Positions 34,484 to 46,563 of a stretch of DNA of 64,000 bases are shown here, in pieces (positions within the stretch are counted from its first letter, which is position 1; the number at the start of each line of letters is the position of its first letter). The notes beneath the pieces were generated by a model, which searched no databases, was not told where the DNA came from, and saw nothing but the letters and a program-made list of their open reading frames with translations. Source of the DNA: Cephalotrichum gorgonifer (Eukaryota; Ascomycota; Sordariomycetes; Microascales; Microascaceae); NCBI GenBank assembly GCA_900312665.1, contig ONZQ02000020.1:124001-188000 (forward strand), in the 5' to 3' direction. Made by a program: the position numbers and the translations under genes.

Positions 34484-34885
34484 GGGATCTTTTTTTTTTT
34501 CGTTTTCTCGCTTCTTACCCTTTTGCTGGACAAGCTGTTATTATCATAAATCGCAAGCCGTACCATGCATGGGCTCCGATTTCCTTTAACTTAAACTGCA
34601 TGTAGAGCTACAGCAGTTACAGCTAATGTGCTCCTCTGACCGGGCCAGTCCTCCTGCATATCGACCTGACGACCCCTTGACCACATCCGTCATCGCTGGG
34701 AGCAGGATAGCTACTCGCATCAGCTCATATAAACTATATGTTTATTAAGTCACGCCTCCTACTACAACCGAACGCTAGGGCCTTCGCAGCCGCCCTTTAT
34801 TAGCACAAATATTCCTTTACCCCCCTTCCCCTTCGCTCGCCACAACCCCCGCCAAGCTCATGGCAAAAATACCCATAAAGTCGCT
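34484..34885. other. Spacer between tRNA-Glu and the secreted-protein gene
   Basis: Apart from the T11 terminator nothing is recognised. It contains the 3' flank of the secreted cysteine-rich gene. Confidence 0.4.
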
Positions 34886-35377
34886 TCACAGGCATATATC
34901 CGCGCCCTTAACGTCTCTCCCATACGACTTCTTCCAGCGATCAACATAGAGCGACCCCACGCCATCATTCCCGCACGCGGAATCCAGGATCGTCGACGCC
35001 TCCTCGTACTCCTTCGTCCAACACCGGTTCGTGAACGAGTTGAAGTTGCACATGTACGCGATGGCATCGCCAGCCGCGATGACGACCGCCATGTTGGTGG
35101 GATATTGCGTGTCTTTCTGACATATGGAGCCGAACTGCTCCTTCGCGACGTCAAAGTCGGACCGTCGGAGTGATGTCCCGGCGCAGGTTGCCACGGGGTT
35201 TGGAAGGGGCGGAGGGTCGTTCTGACGGCGCTGGAGGCTTGAAGGGCTCCGGGTGGCTTCCCCGGTGGAGTCGAAGGGGATAGAGTAGATGCCGTCAGGG
35301 AGATCTTCGGGGATTACCAAGGCGGTTGACCCCAGCGCGAAGAGGAGGGGGAGGAATGTGGAGATGAGTTGTTTCAT
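34886..35377 (-). CDS. Small secreted cysteine-containing protein with Kex2 site (effector-like)
   Basis: Intronless frame of 163 residues from ATG at 35377; an upstream in-frame ATG would add 37 residues without a signal sequence, so I chose the internal one. MKQLISTFLPLLFALGSTAL is a classic signal peptide. A propeptide ends at SLQRR, a Kex2 cleavage site near residue 51. The mature part has six cysteines (TCAG, SICQ, YMCN, RCW, ACGN, DICL) able to form three disulfides. No known domain. Size, signal, dibasic processing and cysteine content fit a fungal secreted effector or hydrophilic surface protein; this is inference only. Confidence 0.7.
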   Translation of the reverse strand: MKQLISTFLPLLFALGSTALVIPEDLPDGIYSIPFDSTGEATRSPSSLQRRQNDPPPLPNPVATCAGTSLRRSDFDVAKEQFGSICQKDTQYPTNMAVVIAAGDAIAYMCNFNSFTNRCWTKEYEEASTILDSACGNDGVGSLYVDRWKKSYGRDVKGADICL

Positions 35378-36690
35378 TGCGTTGAATGGATATATAACTT
35401 CCACTACAAGCTGTATTAGGGTGTGGCAAGGAGAGAGAATTTGGAGGAGCGCGAGTGGTTCCGGCCAAGTGCCAGGGAGGGACATCACCCTCTTATGAAT
35501 GGTATTGGCTTGACTACCGGGCCTGGCTATCAGTCTTAAAATAGTGTGATAATCCGCATGTAATAATAGTACATGCCATTATCTAGCCCGATGAATGCGG
35601 GTTACTCGGCCGTCTAACCTGCCAAGCCCACGCGGGACCATTGCTTCTCGTGAAATTCTGTGTTGGATATGGTCCGCTGTTTAGCCAGAATCATGGGAAA
35701 ATGTGTGACCGATCGGTTGCCGAGGCTAATTACGGTGTCCAGGTTTTCCCGACCGATGATGGCAGTGTTAGATATGAAATGGTGCTTATTGCCCCGATGA
35801 TATAGGCGCTCGTATTAGCTTTAGGGACTTTATGATGCCGTTTGGGAAGGTGGTTGCATTATCGCGAACTTGGTATTATTGCTAGAACCCGAACTGGGTC
35901 ATGCGGACCGGGACAACCGGCGTCTTAAAAGCGGGATCTGGCAGGTCCAGTTCAATCCACTTCTTTCACCCTTTCCCAGCGCTCCCTAAAGCAGGCAAGA
36001 TAATGGTTGGTGGATCTGGAAGCGTCGTCGCCTGTGGACCGTATTGAGGCGCAATATCTCATGTAGCTAGACTGAGGGCCCTGGTGATCCGTGGGAAACT
36101 GTCGGAACAGAATACCACTTACACGGAAGGATTTCTTCCTACCTATACTTGGGCATGTCAATCTTATAAAGGGTACACATTGGGAACTCCCATCAATGTT
36201 TCCAGTAGGGCTTCTAAACCCGGATAATACTGTTGTTGTGGGCGTGTCTGGCGGGCTCTGGCTTCAGGTGTTGGTTATGTAGTTGTGGGCCCGGGATACT
36301 TATCCCGGGGCGATTTATCCATATCTAGCTTAGTTTACTCATGGCCCATGACGCGTCATATTTTACGCAGAAGCTCTTCTCGATCGACGAATCCCCGTAG
36401 CTGGTCAAGGACGATAGTAGTAGTCTCTGGAGTGACGGCCCGGGTCACGGAATCGGGGCTATCTGAAGCAGTGGAGCATGAGAGATGGAGTAGGGAGAAG
36501 GCCGAATCATTTCACCAGCGCGGCGGCCGAGATCGTATTTACAATCTATGGCTTCGGCCTGTCGGTAGAGCACATCCAATACGCGCACCCGTGCCCGTAG
36601 TTTCGGACTTCTTTCTGGATCGTTAGCCGGTCCCTCGCAAGCTTGAATACACTAGACGGAAATAACAACAAGAAAGGCCCAACTCTGAGA
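35378..36690. other. Intergenic region (1.3 kb), no gene recognised
   Basis: Promoter side of the secreted-protein gene at the left, 3' flank of the CorA-like gene at the right. Short ORFs (36091-36282, 36285-36626 on +) have no family resemblance. Confidence 0.45.
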
Positions 36691-38622
36691 TTATGCGCTG
36701 TAGTTAACATCTTTCTGCTGCTTTATCTTGAGCCGAATCCTGCGTCTCTCATAGAAATACCACATCACCGCAGCCGAAAACGTCACGAACATCAGAGGCA
36801 GCGATACTTCAAAGAAGCGCTGCAGGGCCAGTATAGATAACTTCTCCTCTCCCGACACCTTGCTGGAAGGCTCCGCTACTCCTCTCTTGCCATCATCCCC
36901 ATAGGACACGATATCAGTGCTGAAGATCGTCCATGAGTCACAGTCAGCGATACCTCCACAAGAAACGTCTTTTCGCCATAGGCCTGGGTAGTTGCGCACC
37001 GCGACGAATGTGGCAGGTAGGTAGAATAAAGCGATGACTGTGATGACCCGCACAGCGATTGCCTCGAGGCCGCTCCTTTCCGCTTGGTCTTGCATCAGGT
37101 CCGCTGCCCTCTCGGCGCGGTCTGATACTTGGCCCTGTAAATGTTGGATGAGCTAAAGGGGAGACACAAATACGGTTAGCGATGCTTAATAGCCCATTGG
37201 AAAGTCGTTACGAATACGTGCATGACTCGAAAGACTTACGATTGTTTTCCTGTCTGCCACGTTCTTCTCGAGCATGCGGATGCGAGAGATCTGCGTGCGC
37301 AAGTCGGAGACAAGTTCGTCCGTGCGAGCCACAAACTGCTTGATGATCTGCCTCGCCTCGCGGACCTCTTGTCTCCGGAAGCTGTCATTTGTGAGATTTC
37401 TGTAGAATGTCTGTAGTCGGGTGAGGATCTCGAGGTTTGACTCCAGAGCCATGACGGCTTCGCTTGCTCTCTCCTCGTACACCTGGATGCTTCCCAGCAG
37501 ACTGGTCTGCCACTTGATGAAAGGCTTGCCCTGTAATATTGCCGTTCTTGTCTGCATAGTACCGGGAGAGGATACCAGTCAGCTACGTCGAAAATGATGA
37601 TAATATGGGGCGGGAGACACAGGGCTTACGAACCATCTTGTCGGTCACTTCCTCGAGATAACTGATATACCACCTCCACTCCTCGTTGGCCCAACGCGCG
37701 CAGATCAGATGCACGTCTAGGCTAGTCTTGAACGATCGCGCAAAGGACGAAAACTTCTCCCTGTGATTCAGCTCCTGGTGGAACTGGTCGCCTAGCAGGT
37801 CCCTGAACGCTTTGTGAGGCTCCGCCACAAACCACAGCTGGGTCTTTTCCTCGATGTCGAACTGGTGGTGGATCGCGGCCTGCCGGATCTTCCACGTTTG
37901 CTCACCGCCGTCCGCGGCTGTATCCTTCGATTTTAAATTGATCGTCTTCAGGTTGTAGCAGAGTTGAAACCGCTTCCCGGAGCGACCCAAAGCCGGGATG
38001 CGCAGGTCGGGATGTGGGGCCGAGATCTCATTCTCGGACCGGAAGGCGCTGAACCTTAGCTCCCTGTCCTCGCCGCCTCTGCCACCGAAGACGTAGAGAT
38101 AGTCAAGAAAGCTGGGCATGACTTGGAAATAAGAGAGGATCCTGAATAAGCTTTTTGATGTCAGATGAAGGGGCTGTGTCGCTCCGTCCGTGACTAGGAA
38201 GCTGGATGGTTTTTAAAGTGATGCTACATCAGTTATGAGCTCTCTCGTGAAAGGGGTGACCGAAAAAAAGGGGGGAATAATGCTTACATGAATCGGCACG
38301 CGGGATCTGCCTTCGCCCCGAACACTTTCCCTGGTGATTCTGTATCCGTCGGAAATGAATCTCCTAGCCATATCCCTAGCTCATTCTCCGAATGAAGCTT
38401 ATTTTGGGTCACTGTCCCATCTCGAGATATCAACCGGAATGGTATCAGCGTCTCATTCTTCGGATCAAACAGATTTAGCCTTGTCGTCCGCTCAATCAAG
38501 CGATTTTTGGCGAGGGCGAGAATCGTGTTGCCGTACTGGTCCCGGGCGACAAGTTTCTTAGGGTAGGCCTCGTGTTGACCGCATGACTTGAGAAAACTGG
38601 CTGGAATGTTGACGCTCTCCAT
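36691..38622 (-). CDS. CorA-like membrane protein (fungal family)
   Basis: Four exons (38288-38622, 37634-38141, 37240-37551, 36691-37152) splice in phase to 538 residues. The first junction yields CRFMILSYFQVMPSFLDYLY, a conserved segment of the fungal CorA-like transporter family, followed by GRSGKRFQLCYNLKT. A long helical stretch (ERASEAVMALESNLEIL...LRTQISRIRMLEKN) precedes two C-terminal membrane helices: VITVIALFYLPATFVAV and VSLPLMFVTFSAAVMWYFY. In true CorA Mg2+ channels the helix 1 end carries GMN; fungal relatives have P.TFVA as seen here, so ion transport is not assured. The start is uncertain: ATG at 38622 is used, but an upstream exon could add an N-terminal extension. Confidence 0.75.
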
Positions 38623-39180
38623 TGCGTTCAAGAGGTTGGCGAACTTCTTCTAGAACAAATTCGCTGGTCGTTTCGTTATTAGATCCTGATATATTCAGAA
38701 AAGCGCGGTCTCTCCGGGAAGGGCAGTAGCTATGTAAATATATTATATCAGATGAGATAGGCGTGAAGATGCCTGAACCATTCAGCCTTTCTCCTGAGGC
38801 ATGACCTACGCTTGAGGCTCCGGAAGTGTCGGTGATGGCCTGTAGAGTCTTTCGTACAATTTTTAGAGGGTTGGGGAGGGGTCAGTCGCTTCTACAATGG
38901 TGCGCAGGTTACGCTGCCAAGGTGTGGCCTGCCTTGCCGCTGGTGTAACAAACCCAGAGTGAACTGGCCCACCCCCCCTTCTCCCTTACTTTTCCACATT
39001 CAGCCCCGCTTTAGTAACGAATGAACGAGAGTATTATCACGGATGGAGAAACTGCCTCCTCTTTTTCTACTTCGTCCAGTGTGCCTCGGGCTCCCTCGCC
39101 CTCCCACCCGCTATACCCCAAGTGTCATTTCCGGCTGCGTACCACCAACACAGCCCCCAGCCTGGTGACCAAAACATTCC
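38623..39180. other. Intergenic region between the CorA-like and small-protein genes
   Basis: No ORF of note. An acceptor-like TCTAG at about 38650 hints that the CorA-like gene might have an upstream exon, which I could not identify. Confidence 0.35.
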
Positions 39181-39747
39181 TCAGGGCGAACGAGGGGGGT
39201 CAGGCTCATAACTTTCGGGCTCCTTATAAACTGGCTCTCGCAATTTATCGATTTCCTCCAATTCTTCCTACAAGTACCAGTCAGTTGAGCCGCCAATAGG
39301 GGCGAATAAAACCACAGAGGTGGAGCAAGCGTGTGCATACCTTGTCAAGAGGTCGCGATAAGTAAACCTCGAAATTATCACTCAAACACTTTCCTACTAT
39401 TAGCCCCAGTGTCTCACTTCCTTGGGGCTTGGTAGGGGAGCCTTCCTTCGCCTTCTAGGTCCCAAGAAACTCACCTGTTCGTCGAGGCTCCAGACCTTCC
39501 CCTTGAATTTGTTCTTGAGCCAGTCGCTGAGAGATGTCCATCTCAGATTGTAACAGCTAATAAACTCAAGGTGCCACTGTTGAGAATTCGGCCCCTTGCC
39601 CGACTTGTATACGTAGTCTGTTGGGTGCCTTTTGGGCGGCGCGGGCTCCTTCGATACTGCGTCGCTCGTCGATTTAGAACTGGTCGGTTTGTTCCGTGGG
39701 GACCAGAACCCCCGGTTTCTGTCGGGCTTCTTGTCGCTCTGGGACAT
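39181..39747 (-). CDS. Small hydrophilic three-exon protein, unknown family
   Basis: Exon 1 (39475-39747) encodes 91 residues from MSQSDKKPDRNRG to KVWSLDEQ and ends at a strong GTGAGT donor in phase 0. Exon 3 (39181-39267) follows a branch site and TTGTAG acceptor and reads EELEEIDKLREPVYKEPESY to a stop. A middle exon ending at 39341 with donor GTATGC encodes VYLSRPLDK; it starts at 39367 or, with an AAG acceptor, at 39388. All junctions are in phase 0, giving 128 or 135 residues. The protein is charged, Pro/Lys-rich, and has no signal peptide or domain. I do not recognise it. Exon 1 alone would run 24 residues further before a stop. It is head-to-head with the kinase-vWA gene. Confidence 0.55.
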
Positions 39748-40880
39748 GATCGTGGCTATATCGCTACTTGCGTACCCTAGCTTCTAGATCGCGAGTGGTT
39801 CGGCGGCATTATGAGTGACAGGCAAGCAGGTATTATCCCTCTAGTGGTTCCGAGGAAGGAGAGAATTCTTGATAGTGGATGAATGTCACAAGGCTTGGAT
39901 AAGTATGGGTTGCAATGACGGAGGGACCATGGCATGGCTGGACTAGGCGGCATGGTGGAGAGAGTATAAAGTCGAGCAGGGGCAATGCACAATGCATCTC
40001 GATGTGGCTGACCAGGCTTGCTCTCCCATGGAAGCACTTCCAACCACACTCTCCCCCTCTTTCCCAATAAAGGCGCCCAGGCAGAAGACGCCCTGCGTTT
40101 TCTTGCCGATCTCTACCCCTTTCAGTAATCGGCGAGTCATGATACAGAGATGTAGCCCAATCGGACGCCAGGAAAGAAGGCGACTCGGCGATGGCTGTGT
40201 GTCGGAGCGGACGCCTGTTGATTGACACTCCGATGTAGCCAGCTACCCAAGTTCAAGTCTCCCCACCGGAGACGACGGCTCGATTAGCGATGTAGTTAGT
40301 GGGTGACTAGTTGGGTACCTCTCGCAGCGACACACTGGTGACATCCACTCAAGCGGGGGTTGTGCATATGGAGGGTATCACAGCATGGCGAAGCGGGACC
40401 AGGCTGAGCTAGTTACATTTGGACATCCGTTTCCCGGTCGCGGCCTGCGAACTCCCAAAACGCACACTGAAAGAATCCCGCCACCGCCATCATTGAGACC
40501 CTCCCTAATAACGAACAGGAACCTACACGGTGGAACGGTAATATGGACATCCTACCAGATCAACACTGAGGGGGCACCGCCAAATCACGGCGGATAGCCG
40601 CCGGGTGTTCTAGAATAAAATCCCCTACTGTATTGTAGCCGGGTGTCCGGTCGGCTGCCTCTGTGTGGCAGGCTCCAGGAATGTACTTGAAAAGTGGACT
40701 TGCATCGAGAGCATATCAAGCACGCAAGCCCTGTGTACATAAAGAAAGGTGCACATGCCGCTATTCTTTTTGTGCCCCAGGAATATCTTGGCCACTACCT
40801 TGTCCTATCAAGAGCACAAATCTATTATACCCTTTTGTGCTCACTGAGCTCCCGCGTCACTTTCTCTAAGGAAATTTGCC
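39748..40880. other. Divergent promoter region (small gene / kinase-vWA gene)
   Basis: About 1.1 kb without a recognised gene. ORFs at 39833-40228 (-) and 40385-40597 (+) are compositionally unlike neighbouring coding exons. Confidence 0.4.
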
Positions 40881-43800
40881 ATGCCTCCTCAAGAGGCCCT
40901 TGACGCTGAGACCGGCAATTTGGTTCGCTCCGATTCTCATCACAGTCATTCCTCTCCATCCAGTCGACGATGGGAGAATAGTTACTGCAATTCACCCCCT
41001 CATCTTGTCTCCCGACAGTCTTCCCATCACTCACCCTTGTTCAAGACCAGGCGCCAGGACTTCGAAAATGCCCGAGACAGGTTTCGTTCCTGTCGCAGGA
41101 AACACGAGCGGACCGCGGTTGGGGGACAGACGTTTGTACTGGTCAAGCCCCTCACAGACGAACTCAGAGCGTCAGGAGTACTCGATGAAGTCCGACACAG
41201 GGCCAACGGAATCATATCCGCCCAGGGTACCCCGATGATCAAGGTCGACAAACTGCCGGGTTATCTGAGAATCTTTTACATTCTCGTCGAGATTGGTCAC
41301 CCACAGTCGTTCCGGGCATTTCTGGACTACAATCTGAATGACGACAAACTTCCTCTGGATGAGATGAGCCTGAATCAACTTCTCTCCGCGCACGAGAAAA
41401 CAGACGCAACCTTCTCCCAGAGGTTCCTGGAGGAGCAAGTCGCGTGGTGTCCCATCAACTTCTACCCCGGCATGTCCCTAGTCCAAGGCAATCGTATCAG
41501 CCCCTTCTACCACCAACGCCCCATTTGGCCGAAGCGCGATAACCACCGAAATCTGTCGAACAACGCTAGGCTTTTCGAGGTTCACGTACCGGCGGAGCTG
41601 CTGTGCGATGACATCTGCGGACAGCTCGACGACGATGAGGCTTGCCTACTCCACAGTCTGGAGTCTCGGGATAAGAAGGCCAGCATATCTGGAACCAACG
41701 TCGGTAAGGTATGAACTCCGTGTTCCCAAGCCGCTTCCGTGTTCTCTACCCGGTTACCTCCGCCTATTCCGCTCTCCCCCGCCTTTAGTCTCCCCAGTAA
41801 TGGGCTACTTGCCTAACTATCATTGTCTCTCCTTTGATTGTTCGCCTGCTGCTTCGTATTGGCATTTATATCCCGTCACCCATACTCTCCGTTTATCGCC
41901 TCTTAACCTAACCGCACTTCATTCTTCTGACGTTACCGGCTTGCTCTCAAGCAGTTCCCCTCGACCCAAAAAGAAACGTTTGAAACAGAACGGTATGCAT
42001 TCGAGGAGATGCGCAACCAAGCCGGGTTGATCCGATATATTGCATCATATCAGACGTCCATCGATGAGCATGAAACTCACTATAACATCCTCCTTGAGTA
42101 CTCCGAGATTGATCTTCACGAAGTGATGACCACAGAGGCCCCTCCCGTTATTCCGAACGATATCGAGTTCTTTTGGTATGCCATGTTGGAGATATGCCAG
42201 AGCCTGGCAGCGATACGTACCATCGATATCGAAGGTAGCCAGTTCCATGTGTACGTCCTGTCTACCTTCTCACCTCACATACTCCCACTCCACCTCGGGA
42301 CTTTACTGTTGGATGTCCAAGTCCATTTTCCTGGCTAGACTCCAAACTAACTTTTCGTACAGTTGGCACTGCGATGTCAAACCAGAAAATATCCTCCGAA
42401 CGGGCGGCCGCTTCAAACTCGCCGACCTCGGCGAGGCTCGCATCCAGATGTCCAATGGTGACGAGAAGCAGCCTGAGGCCGTAATCACAGGCGGTACGAG
42501 GACATACGGTGAGATATATTTGTCTAAATACCCCCCAGATCCGAAATACTACCTTTGCTAACTTGAAGGTTGGCAGCGTCCCCCGAAAAGGCGGCTTACT
42601 TAGACGGGCGAGTCAGTCAGGCGCCCAAAATCCACCAAAACAGCGACGTTTGGTCTCTAGGGGCGGTTCTTTCAATTGCAGTTACGTACGTGGTGCTCGG
42701 TACTCAAGGCGTACTGAAGTATGACCGGGTCCGCCGCTACGGTACCGAAAGGGCGGCCAAAGCTGCAGGAATGAACAAGAGGGGCGACGGCTTCCACGAT
42801 GGGCTAAATGTCCTCGATGAAGTGAGAGACTGGCACCAATTCCTTCGAAGTTCCACAAGGCGCCACGATAACTTCACGCCAGCGATACTGGATCTCATAG
42901 ACAAGCACATGCTCGTCGACTCACGGGAACGGTACGACTCCGCAGCGACCGCTCATCACCTCGAGAAGATTCTCCAGGAGACGACGTCCGGTGTCGGCTC
43001 TGGGAACTTTTGTGTCCCACCCTCGATTCAGACGATGCTTCGTGATATCGAAAATGACGCCGAGTCCTTCCGCGAACAGTCCCTTACTTCGAGCGCTACA
43101 GGCATGCAGACCATCCACGCGGGAAACAGCAACGTGGACATCACTGAGGAGGCGTCAAGGAGCAAGATATCCCTTCTGAGACAGGAGATCCAGCCCACCG
43201 CTCCCCAGGGTGGCCTTCGACGCAGGGTCTCCCTTCAGCCCCCGCCGCCTCCCGCCTCTACGAGCTCCATAACCCGGTCCGCGCCGCGTCAGACACTGTC
43301 CATTGATCCTCCAGCAGGTGCGACGCCACCCAGGAAGCGTAGCGCATACGAAGAGTTCTACGAGCCATACACCGTGTTCAATCTCAGGGAGGATCTGGAC
43401 GAGCTCGACCGTCAAACGCCTGGCCGTAGATTAACCTCGAAGTTTCTGCAAAGCATGCGCCTCCCCAAGAAGACAGACTCTTCCGTGAAAGGCAGGTGGA
43501 ACGCGAACGAAGACCTTTTGGACAAGGCGTTCGGCGGGCGGGATATTGTAAGATCCAACTAAACTACTATCCGGCGATAACTCGCTTCTCTTGCCCGAAG
43601 ACACTTGGCGCTGACACTTGGGTATTAGATATTTCTTATTGACAACGGCTCAACCATGGCAGTGCACTGGCAAGAGGCCACCGAGCTGCTCGTCACTCTA
43701 GTGCGGAGGGTGCACGGGTACGACGACGACGGGATAGAGCTGTACTTCACAGGCCAGGAGCAGGCGACTTCCGCGGTTCCGCTAAAGGGCCAGCGCGCTG

Positions 43801-44647
43801 AGAAATTCCTGAATGCCATGAAGGAGGCGAAGCCGGGTGGCGGCAACAAGCTGTCCGTGACGGCGGATACCGATCTCGTCCCTAAGCTGTCGAGCATAAA
43901 CACCGCCTATCTCAACGAGCGGAAGCCCAAGACCATCATTGTGTTTACCGACGGTTGTTGGATGGGCATGCGCAATGAGTACGCCGTGGACCTCCTCGTC
44001 ACCAGCAACGTCATGCAGCTGAGAACTATGCACCCTAACTCGGCAATTGGTGACGAGAGGAGTAAGATCGAGGAGATACGGCCGGTCACGATCCAGTTCG
44101 TCCAGTTTGGGAAGCACCCCCAGGGGGCAGAGCGTCTGCGCCGGTTGGATGATGACCTAGCGAAGCAGGGCTACGAGTATGTCTACCCTTCCCCCTCCCC
44201 CCAGCCCCTCCCTTCATTCAGAAGGGGGAAGTGTACAGAATGTCCGAGATGACCTATTGCCTATTTACTAACACATTCTGAAGGGATATGATCGACTGTG
44301 AGCCGTCTAATGGGGACGTATACAAGATGTTCCTGGGTAGTATACTGCGCGATATGGATAGGAAAGCCAATGTTGCGAATTTCATCCCGTCTCCGCTCAC
44401 CCGATCACCATCAGGAATGGACTTTTCTGAGAAGGATATGGACCAGGGTGGAGATGATGAGAATTTATCTCCTGAATTAGAGTTTGACATCTTTTATACG
44501 ACGGACGCCTTGGGAGTTGTGGATAGAAGGAGCGGCATCGAACCTATGGAGTCAGGGAGCTCCCCAGGAGTCCCTTACTCTCCAGCGACCCAGTCGCCTA
44601 GGTGGTCGGTTAGGGGTTCGCTCAGGGGGAAATCATCCCTCGTATAG
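40881..44647 (+). CDS. Protein kinase-like domain fused to a vWA domain
   Basis: Six exons (40881-41708, 41955-42250, 42363-42508, 42577-43547, 43629-44176, 44284-44647) join in phase to 1050 residues. The N-terminus is Ser/His-rich. The kinase part shows WHCDVKPENIL (catalytic loop, HCD for HRD, D379), LADLGEA (DLG for DFG, 396-398), a GGTRTYASPE activation segment and SDVWSLG (helix F). No clear glycine loop or VAIK lysine was found, so activity is uncertain. A linker with PPPPPAS follows. The C-terminal vWA domain begins IFLIDNGSTM (D752; MIDAS written DxGST, not DxSxS) and has IIVFTDG as the third MIDAS strand. The first intron (246 nt) is long and pyrimidine-rich. Role unknown; the vWA could bind a partner or metal and localise the kinase. 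Confidence 0.8.
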
Positions 44648-45507
44648 CTTCAAGTCAGGTTGGCAGTGGGGGGAGTTTGTTGGTTCGAGGTATAGATGGG
44701 CATTGTAACATATCATGGCGCACGTGGTTAGGTTATTAATAATAACAACGGGATTGTGTACTTCTTCATGTGGTCTCCGCCTTAGCACAGTTCTGTACAG
44801 GATCGAGTGTAGACGAACCGACGTGGGTCCCCGACTCCAGTGGGGATAGTCCTTGACATTCCCGAGCTGCGTGTCGTCAATGAGTATCGAAATTGGGATA
44901 CTTAACAGTAGTGGACCATTCGAGGACAGATCATACCAAGCTAATCACTTCTTGAATATAGGGTGAGCTTGGACCTTGAGGGGCGCGAGTAGTTTTAAGA
45001 AGATATATATACAGTGATACACTAACTTGGGCACCCCTGTCAACTCGGTCTCCATGATAGGCCCCAGTCATTGCATGGAATATTAGCAATTCTCGTCCCG
45101 ATGTTTACTCGTTAGGGTGGGCCTTTGGGCTAAGGTGGGTTGTTTACACTTAGTGTAATGCCCGACGGCAGGAGAGGGACAATATTGATGAGTCAGAAGC
45201 AGAGCGGAGAGGCTAACTGATGGTTAGGATATGCACACCTCAGCTTCAGCGCCGCTACGAATGGCCGCCTCCTCGTTAGAAGCTCAGTACCGGTGATCGC
45301 TCAACTGATCATTTGATGTGGCCGTGGATATATTGGTGATGCGACCATTGAGCTGAGCAATGGGCCTTTTATACAAAACTTCAGATAAAATACTTACCTG
45401 CGTCTCTCAACTTTAGCTTGTTGTGCGTGTTACGCCCCATTTTAGTTGGTGGATCAACTCTCTAGTTCACTGTTTCTAAATACACCGCTAAGTAGATAAA
45501 GTACAAT
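44648..45507. other. Intergenic region between convergent genes, nothing recognised
   Basis: AT-rich sequence of 860 bases without an ORF over 60 codons. Confidence 0.45.
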
Positions 45508-46563
45508 CTAGTTCAGCTTAGTGTCCAGTTCCTTACCATCCAGCCAGTTCTCCAGGTTTGCAAAAGTGTCTTCATACCACCTATGCATCACTCCCTCCTC
45601 CACATACCCCATGTGAGGACTTAACAGAACCTCGCTACTTCCGTTCTCACCCCAAGGCGTTGTCCTCCACTCGCTGTCTAGCGGAAGGGGCTCGACATTA
45701 TACACGTCCAGTGCTGCGCCTCTGATCCTTCCATGCTTAAGTGTATCAAGGAGTGCCTCTTGATCGACCAACGGGCCACGTGATGTGTTAATGAGGTACG
45801 ATGAAGGCTTCATCAGCGCCAGCTCTTTGGCCGTCAACAAGTTTCTGCTTCGCTCGGAGAGGACGTAATGGATGCTAACGACGTCGGAGACTTGTAGAAG
45901 TTCCTCCTTGCTGGCCGTGACACGAAAGACTCCTTCCCGAAGACCAAACGCGCGCGCCTTCTTGTCCGCGTCAGCCTGCGTAAGGCTGCTCGACCAGGTG
46001 ACAACCTTCATCCCAAAGGCCAGAACAGCAACCCGAGCGGTGTCGGCCCCCAGCTTCCCGAACCCGAGCAGCCCCAGGGTTTTACCGGACAGGCCTGTGG
46101 CGAATGATGTTTCCCACGCGCCCAGCGACTTGACTCTCGCATCATCACGTGCGATATTACGCACGATGCCCAGGATTAGCGCCCAGGTGTGCTGCAGGGT
46201 CGAGTCGAGAGACGTAGGCGGTTTGGCTCCTTGACTGTTGCCGATGCCTCGGGCGCCAGCGACGGTGATACCGCGCTCCGCGCAAGCAGCCATGTCGATT
46301 GCCGAGTTCTTCATGCCAGTAGTGAGGACGAGTTTCAGGTTTCCGAGAGACCGAATTACACGTCCGGGGAGAGCGGTGCGCTCTCGCATACAGGAGATGA
46401 CATGGTATGGCTGAAGGCGGTCGATGAGAGCGCTCTCCGAGTCGGGTGGTAACGTGTCTGGGAAGCTGGTCGCGTCTATCCGAGATGAAAGATGCGCGAG
46501 TTTCTCGATAGCGATTCCTTGGTAGTCGTCCAGGATGGCGACACGAATCTTGTGGTCACCCAT
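45508..46563 (-). CDS. D-isomer-specific 2-hydroxyacid dehydrogenase
   Basis: Intronless, 351 residues. The NAD-binding motif is LLGFGKLGADTARVA (GxGxxG type). Catalytic residues are in the usual places: Arg in NTSRGPLVDQEALLDTL, an acidic residue in the ALDVYNVEPLP segment, and His in LSPHMGYVEE. Such enzymes reduce 2-keto acids to D-2-hydroxyacids with NAD(P)H in the cytosol; the specific acid (glyoxylate, hydroxypyruvate, aromatic keto acid) cannot be told. The promoter is shared head-to-head with the glutathione transferase gene and holds three TTGGGG elements, so it may belong to the regulon described for the cluster to its right. Confidence 0.9.
   Translation of the reverse strand: MGDHKIRVAILDDYQGIAIEKLAHLSSRIDATSFPDTLPPDSESALIDRLQPYHVISCMRERTALPGRVIRSLGNLKLVLTTGMKNSAIDMAACAERGITVAGARGIGNSQGAKPPTSLDSTLQHTWALILGIVRNIARDDARVKSLGAWETSFATGLSGKTLGLLGFGKLGADTARVAVLAFGMKVVTWSSSLTQADADKKARAFGLREGVFRVTASKEELLQVSDVVSIHYVLSERSRNLLTAKELALMKPSSYLINTSRGPLVDQEALLDTLKHGRIRGAALDVYNVEPLPLDSEWRTTPWGENGSSEVLLSPHMGYVEEGVMHRWYEDTFANLENWLDGKELDTKLN

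Noticed and set aside
35900..36630. ORFs on both strands upstream of the CorA-like gene as a possible degraded gene
   Set aside because: No collinear similarity to any family could be read in any frame.
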